Origin: an uncultured Actinomycetes bacterium
GTDB lineage: Bacteria > Actinomycetota > Acidimicrobiia > Acidimicrobiales > RAAP-2
Direction: 5' to 3'
DNA length: 5,967 nt
Assembly: GCA_903830745.1 (NCBI GenBank)
Contig: CAIKVF010000247.1
Span: 1 to 5,967, forward strand
The translations under genes and the position numbers were made by a program. How positions within the stretch are numbered: the stretch's first letter is position 1; each line of letters begins with the position of its first letter. The notes beneath the pieces were generated by a model that saw only the letters and a program-made list of their open reading frames with translations, was not told the origin of the DNA and did not search any database. Below, in pieces: positions 1 through 5,883 of the stretch.

Positions 1-429
1 CGACGTGGAGGCACTGTTCCTTCTCTAGACGTAACTTCTTTTAACACAACCATCAAGTTCGTGGCTGGTGAGATTGCCTGGATTTGCAAGGGTGAACAAA
101 GTGACGTCACTGCGGTGCACGACGTTGGCAGCGGTGGGCTTAGTGCAGCACTCGCAGAAATTGTTGCAACGACTGGCGTAGGTCTAAGCGTAGATGAACT
201 CACTTCGCACGGTGAACTCTTTAGTGAGTTCCCAGGTCGCTTTGTCATGGCGACGAGTGACGTTGATCAGTTTGTGCAGCGTGCTAACGCTGCTGGTGTT
301 GATGTTGCAATTCTTGGAACTGTTGGTGGTGACTCTCTGCGCATTGGTTCAACAATCAACGTGAGCGTCAGCGAGATTGAAAGCCGTCGCAGCAACGCAC
401 TAAGTAGTGCGCTTGCGTCAGTTGACTAA
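1..429 (+). CDS. purL: Phosphoribosylformylglycinamidine synthase, PurL subunit (C-terminal fragment, cut by window start)
   Basis: This is the last 142 codons of a gene that begins before the window; the frame is open from base 1. PurL converts formylglycinamide ribonucleotide, ATP and glutamine-derived ammonia to FGAM, the fourth step of purine synthesis, in the cytoplasm. The fragment is the second AIRS-C-like domain. It shows a GGT turn at visible residues 3-5, the HDVGSGGL segment followed by an ALAE helix at about residues 40-52 (family form HDxSDGGL or HDxSEGGL), and LFSEFPGRF at about 72-80, matching the family FSExxGR motif. The acidic residue before GGL in most PurL proteins is Ser here. 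A GTG at base 61 lies inside the domain and is not the true start. The gene ends in TAA at 427-429, overlapping the stop of the opposite-strand PHP gene. Identification is confident from the motifs and the nearby purF and purM. A large single-chain PurL cannot be excluded because the N-terminal part is missing. Confidence 0.93.
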   Translation, partial: RRGGTVPSLDVTSFNTTIKFVAGEIAWICKGEQSDVTAVHDVGSGGLSAALAEIVATTGVGLSVDELTSHGELFSEFPGRFVMATSDVDQFVQRANAAGVDVAILGTVGGDSLRIGSTINVSVSEIESRRSNALSSALASVD

Positions 430-1349
430 CGAGCAGCCTTTAGCTCGTCGAGAACTTCATTAGGCACTCGAAGATCACCAGTTCGTCCAAGACCTAGCTT
501 CACGTCTTCTTTATAGGAACCGTGATAGTCAGATCCGCCCGTAGGGATCATTCCAGCGTTGCGAGTTAGCTTCACCATTTGTCCGCGAATCTTCTCGTTT
601 ACTCCGCCGTAATACGCCTCGGCTCCAGCGAAACCACGATCGCGAAGTGAGTTGAGAACTCTGGGCATGGTGTCTTCAATCTCAGTCGGTGAAAGAGAGC
701 TCACGTAATTAACGAGGGGATGAGCCACTGAGAAAACAGTCCCTGAGCCCTCGGCGGCTTCAAGGAACGACTCAACGGACATACTCTTTCGCCCCACGTG
801 AGCTTTTCCGCTTTCGCCAAGCCAGTCAATGAAAATCTTGTTCCAGTTCTCAGGATCTTTGGTCCCGACAATCTCAGGATGGAGTTCAAACATTGCTTGT
901 GCGAAGTGTGGGCGACCAATGCTGTCGGCATTGCCAACAAGTTCGGTGAGGTAGGTAAGGTTGATTTTTTCGAAGCCATGTTCTTGCAAGAGTTCGACGA
1001 GCTTCTCGTTACGATCGGCTCGGTCACGACGCATCTCTGCGAGTTTTTGCTGCACTGGGTGGTCTTGGTTGAGGGGCAAAAAGTAGGCGAGAACATGAAT
1101 GTTTCGAGGCAGTGAGGGGCCACCAGAACGCTGTTTTGGGAACTCTGAATCTCGTAGTGAAACCTCAGTGCCGGGTATCAGTTCGATGCCGTACTGGGCA
1201 CATGAGGCGGCCATGCGCTCATGGCTAGCGGTGGTGTCGTGGTCGGTAAGTGAGATCGCCGAAATACCAATTTTGCTGGCGTTTTCTGCCAACTGTTCTG
1301 GTGTGTCAGAGCCGTCAGAAAACGTCGAATGGGTATGGAGATCAATCAT
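426..1349 (-). CDS. PHP-domain phosphoesterase (YciV/TrpH-like; probable 3',5'-nucleoside bisphosphate phosphatase or RNase AM type)
   Basis: A 307-residue protein, close to the usual length of the YciV/TrpH family. The PHP metal-binding motifs are in order: HTHST with His5 and His7, Asp12 in SDGS, TDHDT with Asp36, His37 and Asp38, GTEVS with Glu62, His85 in NIHVLAY, His148 in GRPHFA, HP at 210-211, and GGSDYHG with Asp274 and His276. These would hold a two- or three-metal centre. Characterised relatives remove the 3' phosphate from 3',5'-bisphosphonucleotides such as pAp, or act as 5'-3' exonucleases on short RNA; which activity applies here is inference. There is no signal peptide, so it is probably cytoplasmic. 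The only in-frame start near the motif is the ATG at 1347-1349. It lacks a Shine-Dalgarno sequence, but a TANNNT box lies 6 nt upstream, suggesting a leaderless mRNA. The gene sits inverted between purL and purF and shares 4 nt with the end of purL. Confidence 0.9.
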   Translation of the reverse strand: MIDLHTHSTFSDGSDTPEQLAENASKIGISAISLTDHDTTASHERMAASCAQYGIELIPGTEVSLRDSEFPKQRSGGPSLPRNIHVLAYFLPLNQDHPVQQKLAEMRRDRADRNEKLVELLQEHGFEKINLTYLTELVGNADSIGRPHFAQAMFELHPEIVGTKDPENWNKIFIDWLGESGKAHVGRKSMSVESFLEAAEGSGTVFSVAHPLVNYVSSLSPTEIEDTMPRVLNSLRDRGFAGAEAYYGGVNEKIRGQMVKLTRNAGMIPTGGSDYHGSYKEDVKLGLGRTGDLRVPNEVLDELKAAR

Positions 1350-1355
1350 TAGTTA

Positions 1356-1361
1356 AGCGTA
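1356..1361 (-). promoter_or_regulatory. Candidate -10 box for a leaderless PHP transcript
   Basis: On the - strand the hexamer TACGCT fits the TANNNT form of the -10 element. Its 3' edge is 6 nt from the ATG, so transcription would begin at or within a base or two of the start codon. No Shine-Dalgarno sequence is visible and no convincing -35 element stands out. The same spacing is seen before the small ORF at 5551. Confidence 0.4.
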
Positions 1362-1405
1362 CCGATGCCCTTAGTCATGTGCCAAGATTACACAGTGCTT
1401 TCGCA

Positions 1406-1411
1406 AATAAT
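1406..1411 (+). promoter_or_regulatory. Candidate -10 box for the purF-purM-pyrE operon
   Basis: AATAAT matches five of six bases of the TATAAT consensus and lies in the 83-bp gap between the divergent PHP gene and purF. Transcription would start near base 1418, just ahead of the purF ribosome binding site, giving a very short leader. No good -35 hexamer is found 16-18 bp upstream. I saw no riboswitch fold or obvious operator palindrome in this gap, so this remains a weak call. Confidence 0.3.
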
Positions 1412-1418
1412 TACCCAT

Positions 1419-1425
1419 AAGGTGG
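1419..1425 (+). promoter_or_regulatory. purF ribosome binding site
   Basis: AAGGTGG lies 7 nt before the ATG at 1433. It fixes that start together with an in-frame TAA at 1418-1420, which rules out any upstream start and so shows that the purF propeptide is only four residues long. Confidence 0.75.
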
Positions 1426-1432
1426 AAGCTCA

Positions 1433-2830
1433 ATGAAAGAAGCGTGCGGAGTCGTAGGGATTGTTGCCCCGGGACGAAACGTGGCACACCTTTGCTATGA
1501 CGCTCTTTTTGCACTGCAGCACCGTGGTCAAGAATCTGCCGGAATGGCGACCTATGACAACAAGCAAATCACTGTCGTAAAAGACAACGGGCTCGTTAGT
1601 CACGTTTTTAGCGACACCACACTTCGCGCATTGAGTGGATCACTCGTCATTGGCCACACTCGTTATTCAACATCAGGCTCTGCAAACTGGACCGCAGCAC
1701 AACCGGTGTATCGCAGCGCCGGAGCATCTGGCTTCGCACTTGGCCACAACGGCAACCTCACCAACACTGGTGAACTTGCTGAAGTTGCAGGAATTCAAGT
1801 CACCACAATGTTGTCGGACTCTGACCTCGTTGCTGAACTACTTTCTAGAGAAATTGAGAGTGGTGCAGCAATGCAGCACGCTCTTAGATCCGTGCTTTCT
1901 AGAGCACAGGGTGCATTCTCAATGGTGATTCTTGAATCAGACACGATTTATGCGGTGCGAGATCCACATGGTTTTCGCCCACTGTGCTTAGGTCGACTTG
2001 GAACTGAAGACGCACCCGAAGGTTGGATTGTTGCTTCAGAGTCTCCAGCACTTGACGTGATTGGTGCAGCGTTTGTTCGAGAAATCAAGCCCGGCGAAAT
2101 GGTAACTATCACCGAACAAGGTGTTTCATTTGTGCAGCTGTTAGAGCCAGCTGGTGAAAAAGAAATGCTGTGCATTTTTGAATTTGTTTACTTCGCCCGT
2201 CCCGACACCTACCTCATGGGCCACCAAGTACACACGGCGCGTCGTCGCATGGGAGAACTGCTCGCAAAACAGTCCCACGTTGATGCTGACATTGTTATGG
2301 GTGTTCCAGACTCTGGTATCCCTGCTGCAGAAGGATTTGCTAAAGCTTCTGGCATCCCATTTGGATACGGCCTCGTTAAGAATCGATACATTGGCCGCAC
2401 GTTTATTTCGCCAGATCAAAACAAGCGAGAAGCCAGTGTTCGTCGCAAATTAAACCCACTTCGCGAAAACATCGAGGGTCAACGACTTGTTGTTATTGAC
2501 GACTCCATTGTTAGAGGGACCACCACCAAGGCGCTCGTTGCGATGTTGCGTGACGCTGGTGCCAAAGAGGTGCACCTGCGCATCTCTTCACCACCGTTCT
2601 CATGGCCTTGCTACTACGGCATTGATACGCCAACGCGCGAAGATCTCCTTGCTGCAAATAACACAATTGAAGAGATGCGTGACTTCATTGGATGTGACTC
2701 ACTTGAATTCATTTCACTTGAAAACCTTCGAGCAGCAATTCAGCTTGACGGCGAATGCTGCGACGCATGTCTCACTGGTAACTACTCAGCTCCGACGCCA
2801 GTGGCGCTCGGAAAAGGGGCACGCTGGTGA
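1433..2830 (+). CDS. purF: Amidophosphoribosyltransferase (glutamine PRPP amidotransferase), Fe-S type
   Basis: A 465-residue enzyme for the committed step of purine synthesis: PRPP plus glutamine gives 5-phosphoribosylamine, in the cytoplasm. The N-terminal class II glutaminase domain begins MKEACGVVGI. Cys5 is the expected nucleophile after removal of a four-residue propeptide. HRGQESAG (30-37), IGHTRYSTSG (73-82) and LGHNGNL (103-109) are further glutaminase motifs. The C-terminal phosphoribosyltransferase domain carries the PRPP loop VVIDDSIVRGTT (353-364) and GVPDSGIPAA (290-299). Cys247, Cys393, Cys443 and Cys446 match the four ligands of the [4Fe-4S] cluster of the Bacillus-type enzyme, so this should be an iron-sulfur, oxygen-sensitive form. 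Length is in the family range. Its TGA stop overlaps the GTG start of purM, so the two are probably translationally coupled. Family members are feedback-inhibited by purine nucleotides; no transcriptional control site was identified here. Confidence 0.97.
   Translation: MKEACGVVGIVAPGRNVAHLCYDALFALQHRGQESAGMATYDNKQITVVKDNGLVSHVFSDTTLRALSGSLVIGHTRYSTSGSANWTAAQPVYRSAGASGFALGHNGNLTNTGELAEVAGIQVTTMLSDSDLVAELLSREIESGAAMQHALRSVLSRAQGAFSMVILESDTIYAVRDPHGFRPLCLGRLGTEDAPEGWIVASESPALDVIGAAFVREIKPGEMVTITEQGVSFVQLLEPAGEKEMLCIFEFVYFARPDTYLMGHQVHTARRRMGELLAKQSHVDADIVMGVPDSGIPAAEGFAKASGIPFGYGLVKNRYIGRTFISPDQNKREASVRRKLNPLRENIEGQRLVVIDDSIVRGTTTKALVAMLRDAGAKEVHLRISSPPFSWPCYYGIDTPTREDLLAANNTIEEMRDFIGCDSLEFISLENLRAAIQLDGECCDACLTGNYSAPTPVALGKGARW
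2814..2819 (+). promoter_or_regulatory. purM ribosome binding site inside the purF 3' end
   Basis: AAGGGG lies 7 nt before the GTG at 2827 and supports that start. The alternative ATG at 2860 directly abuts its only purine-rich stretch (GGTGGA), which leaves no usable spacing. Confidence 0.65.
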
Positions 2831-3888
2831 GTCGACTTCTCGACCAAGCACCTGGTGGAATGACTTACGCGCAGTCGGGTGTTTCAATTGATGCGGGTGA
2901 CGAAGCAGTTGAGCGAATTAAGGAAGTTGTTGCGAGCACCAAGCGACCTGAAGTACTCGGAGGCATTGGTGGATTTGGTGGTCTCTTCAAACTAGACACT
3001 TCAAAATTTAAAGAACCAGTGCTCGTTGCTTCTGCTGATGGTGTTGGCACCAAGCTAGAAGTTGCTCGACAAGTTGGTCGCTACGACTCAGTAGGCATTG
3101 ACCTCGTAGCAATGCTCGTTGACGACCTCGCGTGCATTGGTGCAGAACCACTCTTTCTCCTTGACTACGTCGCCGTTGGTGCACTGGATCCAGCGCGCTT
3201 AGAAGAACTAGTTACTGGCATCGCAGCAGGATGTCGTCAAGCTAACACCGCACTTCTCGGAGGTGAAACCGCAGAGCACGGTGGCGTTATGAAGCCAGAC
3301 GATCTCGACGTTGCGGGATTTGCCGTAGGCGTTGTTGAGCGTGGCAGCGAAATGGGACCGGAACGAGTGAGAGATGGTGACGTACTGATTGGACTTGGCT
3401 CTCCAGGGCTGCGCTCAAATGGGTACTCACTTGCTCGCAGTGTTCTCGTAAAAGATCAGAGCGATTTAGCTAAACCAGCTTTTGAAGGTTCTGCGCGAAC
3501 GCTCGGTGATGAACTGCTTGTCCCTTCTGTTATTTACGCACCAACAATTACTGCAATGCGAGCAGAACTTGGTTCAGCCATTCACGCAGCAGCGCACATA
3601 ACTGGTGGTGGAATTCTCGGCAACGTTGTTCGTATCTTGCCTGAAGGTCTCAATGCGAACATCGACATGGACACATTCGAAACCCCAGAGATCTTCTTTG
3701 AGATTCAACGACGCGGTCAGGTAAGCGCTGACGAAATGGTTCGAGTGTTTAACTGCGGTCTCGGAATGGTTGTAAGCGTGGACCCTTCGAGCGCCTCAGC
3801 CGCCCTTACAATTGCCAGAGCCCAAGGAATTGTCGCAACCGTTGTCGGCACCATCTCTACTGGGTCACAAAAGGTAGTTCTCTCATGA
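2827..3888 (+). CDS. purM: Phosphoribosylformylglycinamidine cyclo-ligase (AIR synthetase)
   Basis: A 353-residue enzyme, normal family length, that uses ATP to close FGAM to aminoimidazole ribonucleotide, the fifth step of purine synthesis and the one after PurL. It has the typical opening TYAQSGVSIDAGDEAVERI (13-31), then ASADGVGTKLE (68-78), the AIRS core DLVAMLVDDLACIGAEP (92-108), GGETAEHGGV (145-154), LRSNGYSLAR (195-204), HITGGGILGN (257-266) and FNCGLGM (308-314). The AEH variant of the GGETAE loop also occurs in actinobacterial PurM, for example that of Mycobacterium tuberculosis. The GTG start at 2827 is preferred over the ATG at 2860 because of the spaced AAGGGG site and the 4-nt GTGA overlap with the purF stop. 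The 11 extra N-terminal residues precede the conserved domain and may be disordered. The gene ends in TGA inside an ATGA overlap with pyrE. Confidence 0.97.
   Translation: MSRLLDQAPGGMTYAQSGVSIDAGDEAVERIKEVVASTKRPEVLGGIGGFGGLFKLDTSKFKEPVLVASADGVGTKLEVARQVGRYDSVGIDLVAMLVDDLACIGAEPLFLLDYVAVGALDPARLEELVTGIAAGCRQANTALLGGETAEHGGVMKPDDLDVAGFAVGVVERGSEMGPERVRDGDVLIGLGSPGLRSNGYSLARSVLVKDQSDLAKPAFEGSARTLGDELLVPSVIYAPTITAMRAELGSAIHAAAHITGGGILGNVVRILPEGLNANIDMDTFETPEIFFEIQRRGQVSADEMVRVFNCGLGMVVSVDPSSASAALTIARAQGIVATVVGTISTGSQKVVLS
3870..3874 (+). promoter_or_regulatory. pyrE ribosome binding site inside the purM 3' end
   Basis: AAAGG ends 10 nt before the ATG at 3885, at the long end of normal spacing. 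Together with the ATGA overlap it suggests that pyrE is translated by ribosomes finishing purM. Confidence 0.5.
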
Positions 3889-4439
3889 CTGACGCACGCG
3901 AACGAGTTCTCCAGCACCTCCTAGAACATTCAGTTCGCAGGGGAGACTTCACACTGAAGTCAGGCCGCAAGTCATCGTGGTTTATTGATTCGAAGCAAAC
4001 AATCTGCGCTCCTGAAGTAATGGTTGATGTCGCAAATCTTATTCTTGAAAGAATCCCTGCGGACGCAACTGCAATTGGTGGCCTCACTATGGGCGCCGAT
4101 GGCGCAACGTTTATTACCGCTGGCGTTGCTGGAACCAAGGGACGCTCACTTCGCGCCTTCAGTGTTCGAAAAGAAGTGAAAGATCACGGCGCTGGTGGTC
4201 GCATTGCTGGTTCACTTAAGCCCGGCGACCGTGTGGTTATTACAGAAGACACCGTTACTCGTGGAACCAGCCTTTTAGAAGCTGCACGTGTAGTTAGAGA
4301 CTTCGGTGCAGAAGTAATACTGTTGCTCGCTGTTGTTGACCGTGGCGGCACAGCAGGTGCAATGGCGAGTGAAGAGGGCTGGAAGTTTGACGCACTCTTC
4401 AGCGCACCAGATCTTGGATTTGAGTACGAAGGCGCTTAA
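3885..4439 (+). CDS. pyrE: Orotate phosphoribosyltransferase
   Basis: A 184-residue type I phosphoribosyltransferase that joins orotate to PRPP to give orotidine 5'-phosphate, the fifth step of UMP synthesis, as a cytoplasmic dimer. The N-terminal FTLKSGRKSSWFID (22-35) is the family's orotate/PRPP-contacting segment with Lys25 and Asp35. VRKEVKDHG (94-102) is the mobile catalytic loop, with Arg95, Lys96, Lys99 and His101 supplied to the partner active site. VVITEDTVTRGTS (117-129) is the PRPP-binding loop with the Glu121-Asp122 pair; many relatives have TTGGS where this protein has TRGTS. It is shorter than the Escherichia coli enzyme (about 213 residues) but within the range of short bacterial forms. 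It is the last gene of the operon and its ATGA start overlaps the purM stop. Its TAA at 4437-4439 overlaps the stop of the convergent hydrolase gene. The catalytic loop makes PyrE more likely than another phosphoribosyltransferase. Confidence 0.93.
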   Translation: MTDARERVLQHLLEHSVRRGDFTLKSGRKSSWFIDSKQTICAPEVMVDVANLILERIPADATAIGGLTMGADGATFITAGVAGTKGRSLRAFSVRKEVKDHGAGGRIAGSLKPGDRVVITEDTVTRGTSLLEAARVVRDFGAEVILLLAVVDRGGTAGAMASEEGWKFDALFSAPDLGFEYEGA

Positions 4440-5497
4440 CTAGCTGCGAGTACGTCGAGTACTCGTGTTCGCCACGCTCTGATGTCGGGGTAGAACTCGT
4501 CGGTTGTGTGTCCGAAGCGAAGTACTAATGCATCCAGTGATGGAACAACGCTAATCATCTGTCCTTCGTAACCATTGGCCCAGTACGTGCCGTACTTGTC
4601 ACCAGTCACCCACCACTGCCATGAGTAGTACGTGCCGTTCTCATCCTGGCTGTGGGGGATCTGCGCAGTTGATACCCAGTCTTGGCTAATGAGCTGTACG
4701 CCGCCCCACTCGCCACCACGTAAATATAAAAGTCCGAATTTTGCAAAGTCGAGTGCCGTCGCGTGAACAAAACTTGAAGCAACCCACACACCCTTGTCAT
4801 CGTACGCAGCTACTGCACTGTCCATACCTAGTGGTCTAAAGAGCTTCTTTGTTAAATAGTCGTTGTATTTTTCTCCGTAGCCAACGTTGTCAGCAACAAT
4901 TCGACTCAAAACATTTGATGTTCCACTGGAGTAGTTGTAAAACGTTCCCGGCTCGTGGGCGAGGGGCTTTGAGGCAACGAAAGCAGCCATGTCCTGCTTC
5001 GCGTCTCCATACAGCATTGCAATTACGTCACTGGGATTGTCAACGTCGTAGTCCTCAACGAACTTAAGTCCATCACGCATCTCCAGGAGATCCTTGACTT
5101 TGATGTTGTGACGAGGATCCGTTGGGTCGCTCCATTCAGGAACTGGCGCATTTTGCTCTGGGGTAATTAGACCCTGTTCATTGAGTGTCCCAATAATCAT
5201 GTGGAGCATAGATTTAGCCATTGACCACGAGATGAGCTGACTCGATGCAGTGATGGGCTCTGCTGGTTTGTCGAAGTAGAACGTTTCTCCACCGTAACGC
5301 TCGGCGACAACCTTGCCACCTTTTACAACAACAACCGCATTTGTTTCTTTGAGATTTTCGCTCGTGAACATTTCGTCGACGACTTTGTTGAGTGCGTCTT
5401 GATTAGAGACTTCACCTCGTGGCCAGCTGATAGTTGGCCACGCAACGTCTAATGGCTGCTTGCAAGAAGAAGGAGTGATGTTTGGTAGTGAACTCAT
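4436..5497 (-). CDS. Serine hydrolase of the beta-lactamase superfamily (class C / 6-aminohexanoate-dimer hydrolase-like)
   Basis: A 353-residue single-domain protein of the penicillin-recognising serine hydrolase fold. The nucleophile motif is SMAK (Ser92 and Lys95). The second motif is in FYNYSSGTSNVL (186-197), with Tyr189 the likely catalytic tyrosine. The segment NGYEGQ (308-313) stands where beta-lactamases have KTG or HTG, a pattern typical of the esterase/amidase branch that includes NylB. RPLGMDS (221-227) is another common family segment. The N-terminus is polar with no signal peptide or membrane segment, which argues for a cytoplasmic esterase or amidase rather than a secreted beta-lactamase or penicillin-binding protein. 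The substrate cannot be read from the sequence. The ATG at 5495-5497 is the first possible start because an in-frame stop lies three codons upstream. It has no Shine-Dalgarno sequence; AACAAT 8 nt upstream (5506-5511) is a possible weak -10. It appears monocistronic. Confidence 0.88.
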   Translation of the reverse strand: MSSLPNITPSSCKQPLDVAWPTISWPRGEVSNQDALNKVVDEMFTSENLKETNAVVVVKGGKVVAERYGGETFYFDKPAEPITASSQLISWSMAKSMLHMIIGTLNEQGLITPEQNAPVPEWSDPTDPRHNIKVKDLLEMRDGLKFVEDYDVDNPSDVIAMLYGDAKQDMAAFVASKPLAHEPGTFYNYSSGTSNVLSRIVADNVGYGEKYNDYLTKKLFRPLGMDSAVAAYDDKGVWVASSFVHATALDFAKFGLLYLRGGEWGGVQLISQDWVSTAQIPHSQDENGTYYSWQWWVTGDKYGTYWANGYEGQMISVVPSLDALVLRFGHTTDEFYPDIRAWRTRVLDVLAAS

Positions 5498-5538
5498 AGA
5501 ACTTTATTGTTGCATGGATTCATGTCACAGTCGTTTTC

Positions 5539-5544
5539 TACATT
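5539..5544 (+). promoter_or_regulatory. Candidate -10 box for a leaderless small-ORF transcript
   Basis: TACATT fits TANNNT and ends 6 nt before the ATG at 5551, the same arrangement as before the PHP gene. There is no Shine-Dalgarno sequence in the leader. A matching -35 is not evident. The box favours the ATG at 5551 over the in-frame ATG at 5569. Confidence 0.4.
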
Positions 5545-5550
5545 CTGGGT

Positions 5551-5859
5551 ATGAAGATTTACGAAGAAATGACCGAACAATTTCTGTATAGAACTGTCTC
5601 GCCAACCAAGAGGCATCGTTACCGTGTGAGTGCGTATTTAGTTAAAAAGCTTAAGGGCACAAATGTGGTTGCTCGCATTGAGCCACTGGGTTTTATTAAT
5701 GAGTCGCTCGCACGCCATGAGATTGCAATGGTGGGACTGCAAAAAAATCTTGTTGCACGTGGCGGGTGGGAAGAAACGAAAAGCAGAAACCATGTTCGTA
5801 TTCAGGTTGGTATGAAAAATTCAGACCTAGAAAATAAAAAGGTTGTCCCACGGAAATAA
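5551..5859 (+). CDS. Hypothetical protein, 102 residues
   Basis: I do not recognise this protein. It is small, basic and soluble-looking, with no signal peptide, membrane span or cysteine. The N-terminal third is rich in Arg, Lys and Tyr (RTVSPTKRHRYRVSAYLVKKL, about residues 14-34). The middle (44-70) could alternate strand and helix, ending in ARGGWEETK (69-77), followed by a likely strand HVRIQVGM (81-88) and a Lys-rich polar tail. It is divergent from the hydrolase gene across only 53 bp and convergent with tRNA-Phe. Support for it being real is moderate: a TANNNT box sits at leaderless spacing, the ORF fills the space between the hydrolase gene and the tRNA, and no credible gene competes on the other strand. 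Its last five codons lie in the stem of the terminator that serves the opposite strand. No frameshift or truncation is visible. No function is proposed. Confidence 0.55.
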   Translation: MKIYEEMTEQFLYRTVSPTKRHRYRVSAYLVKKLKGTNVVARIEPLGFINESLARHEIAMVGLQKNLVARGGWEETKSRNHVRIQVGMKNSDLENKKVVPRK

Positions 5860-5880
5860 ATAAATTCCCGTGGAACAACC
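5831..5880 (-). terminator. Intrinsic terminator downstream of tRNA-Phe
   Basis: Arms at 5841-5855 and 5865-5880 are inverted repeats (GGTTGT, one mismatch, CCACGG, one bulged base, AA) around a 9-nt A/T loop. Read on the - strand, the hairpin begins 3 nt after the encoded CCA of the tRNA and is followed by TTTTTATTTT, the classic terminator layout. On the + strand the hairpin has no T tract, so it should stop mainly leftward transcription from the tRNA. The left arm also encodes the end of the 102-residue ORF, and that ORF's stop codon lies in the loop. Confidence 0.8.
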
Positions 5881-5883
5881 GAA

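Noticed and set aside
701..1123. 140-residue ORF on the - strand inside the PHP gene
   Set aside because: It is an alternative frame of the well-supported PHP coding sequence, with no family motif or binding site.
798..1356. Two + strand ORFs (798-1115 and 1099-1356) antisense to the PHP gene
   Set aside because: They are mirror frames of a gene whose metal-binding motifs are fully conserved. No ribosome site or recognisable domain was seen.
1350..1432. Purine riboswitch or PurR-type operator upstream of purF
   Set aside because: The gap is too short for a purine riboswitch and contains no clear palindrome or PurBox-like repeat; only weak promoter elements were seen.
1635..2891. Several ORFs in other frames within purF, including 2154-2453 and 2487-2891 on the + strand
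   Set aside because: They have low-complexity, shadow-like composition and overlap intact purF motifs.
3717..4138. - strand ORFs across the purM-pyrE junction
   Set aside because: They are antisense to two confidently identified enzymes and show no domain features.
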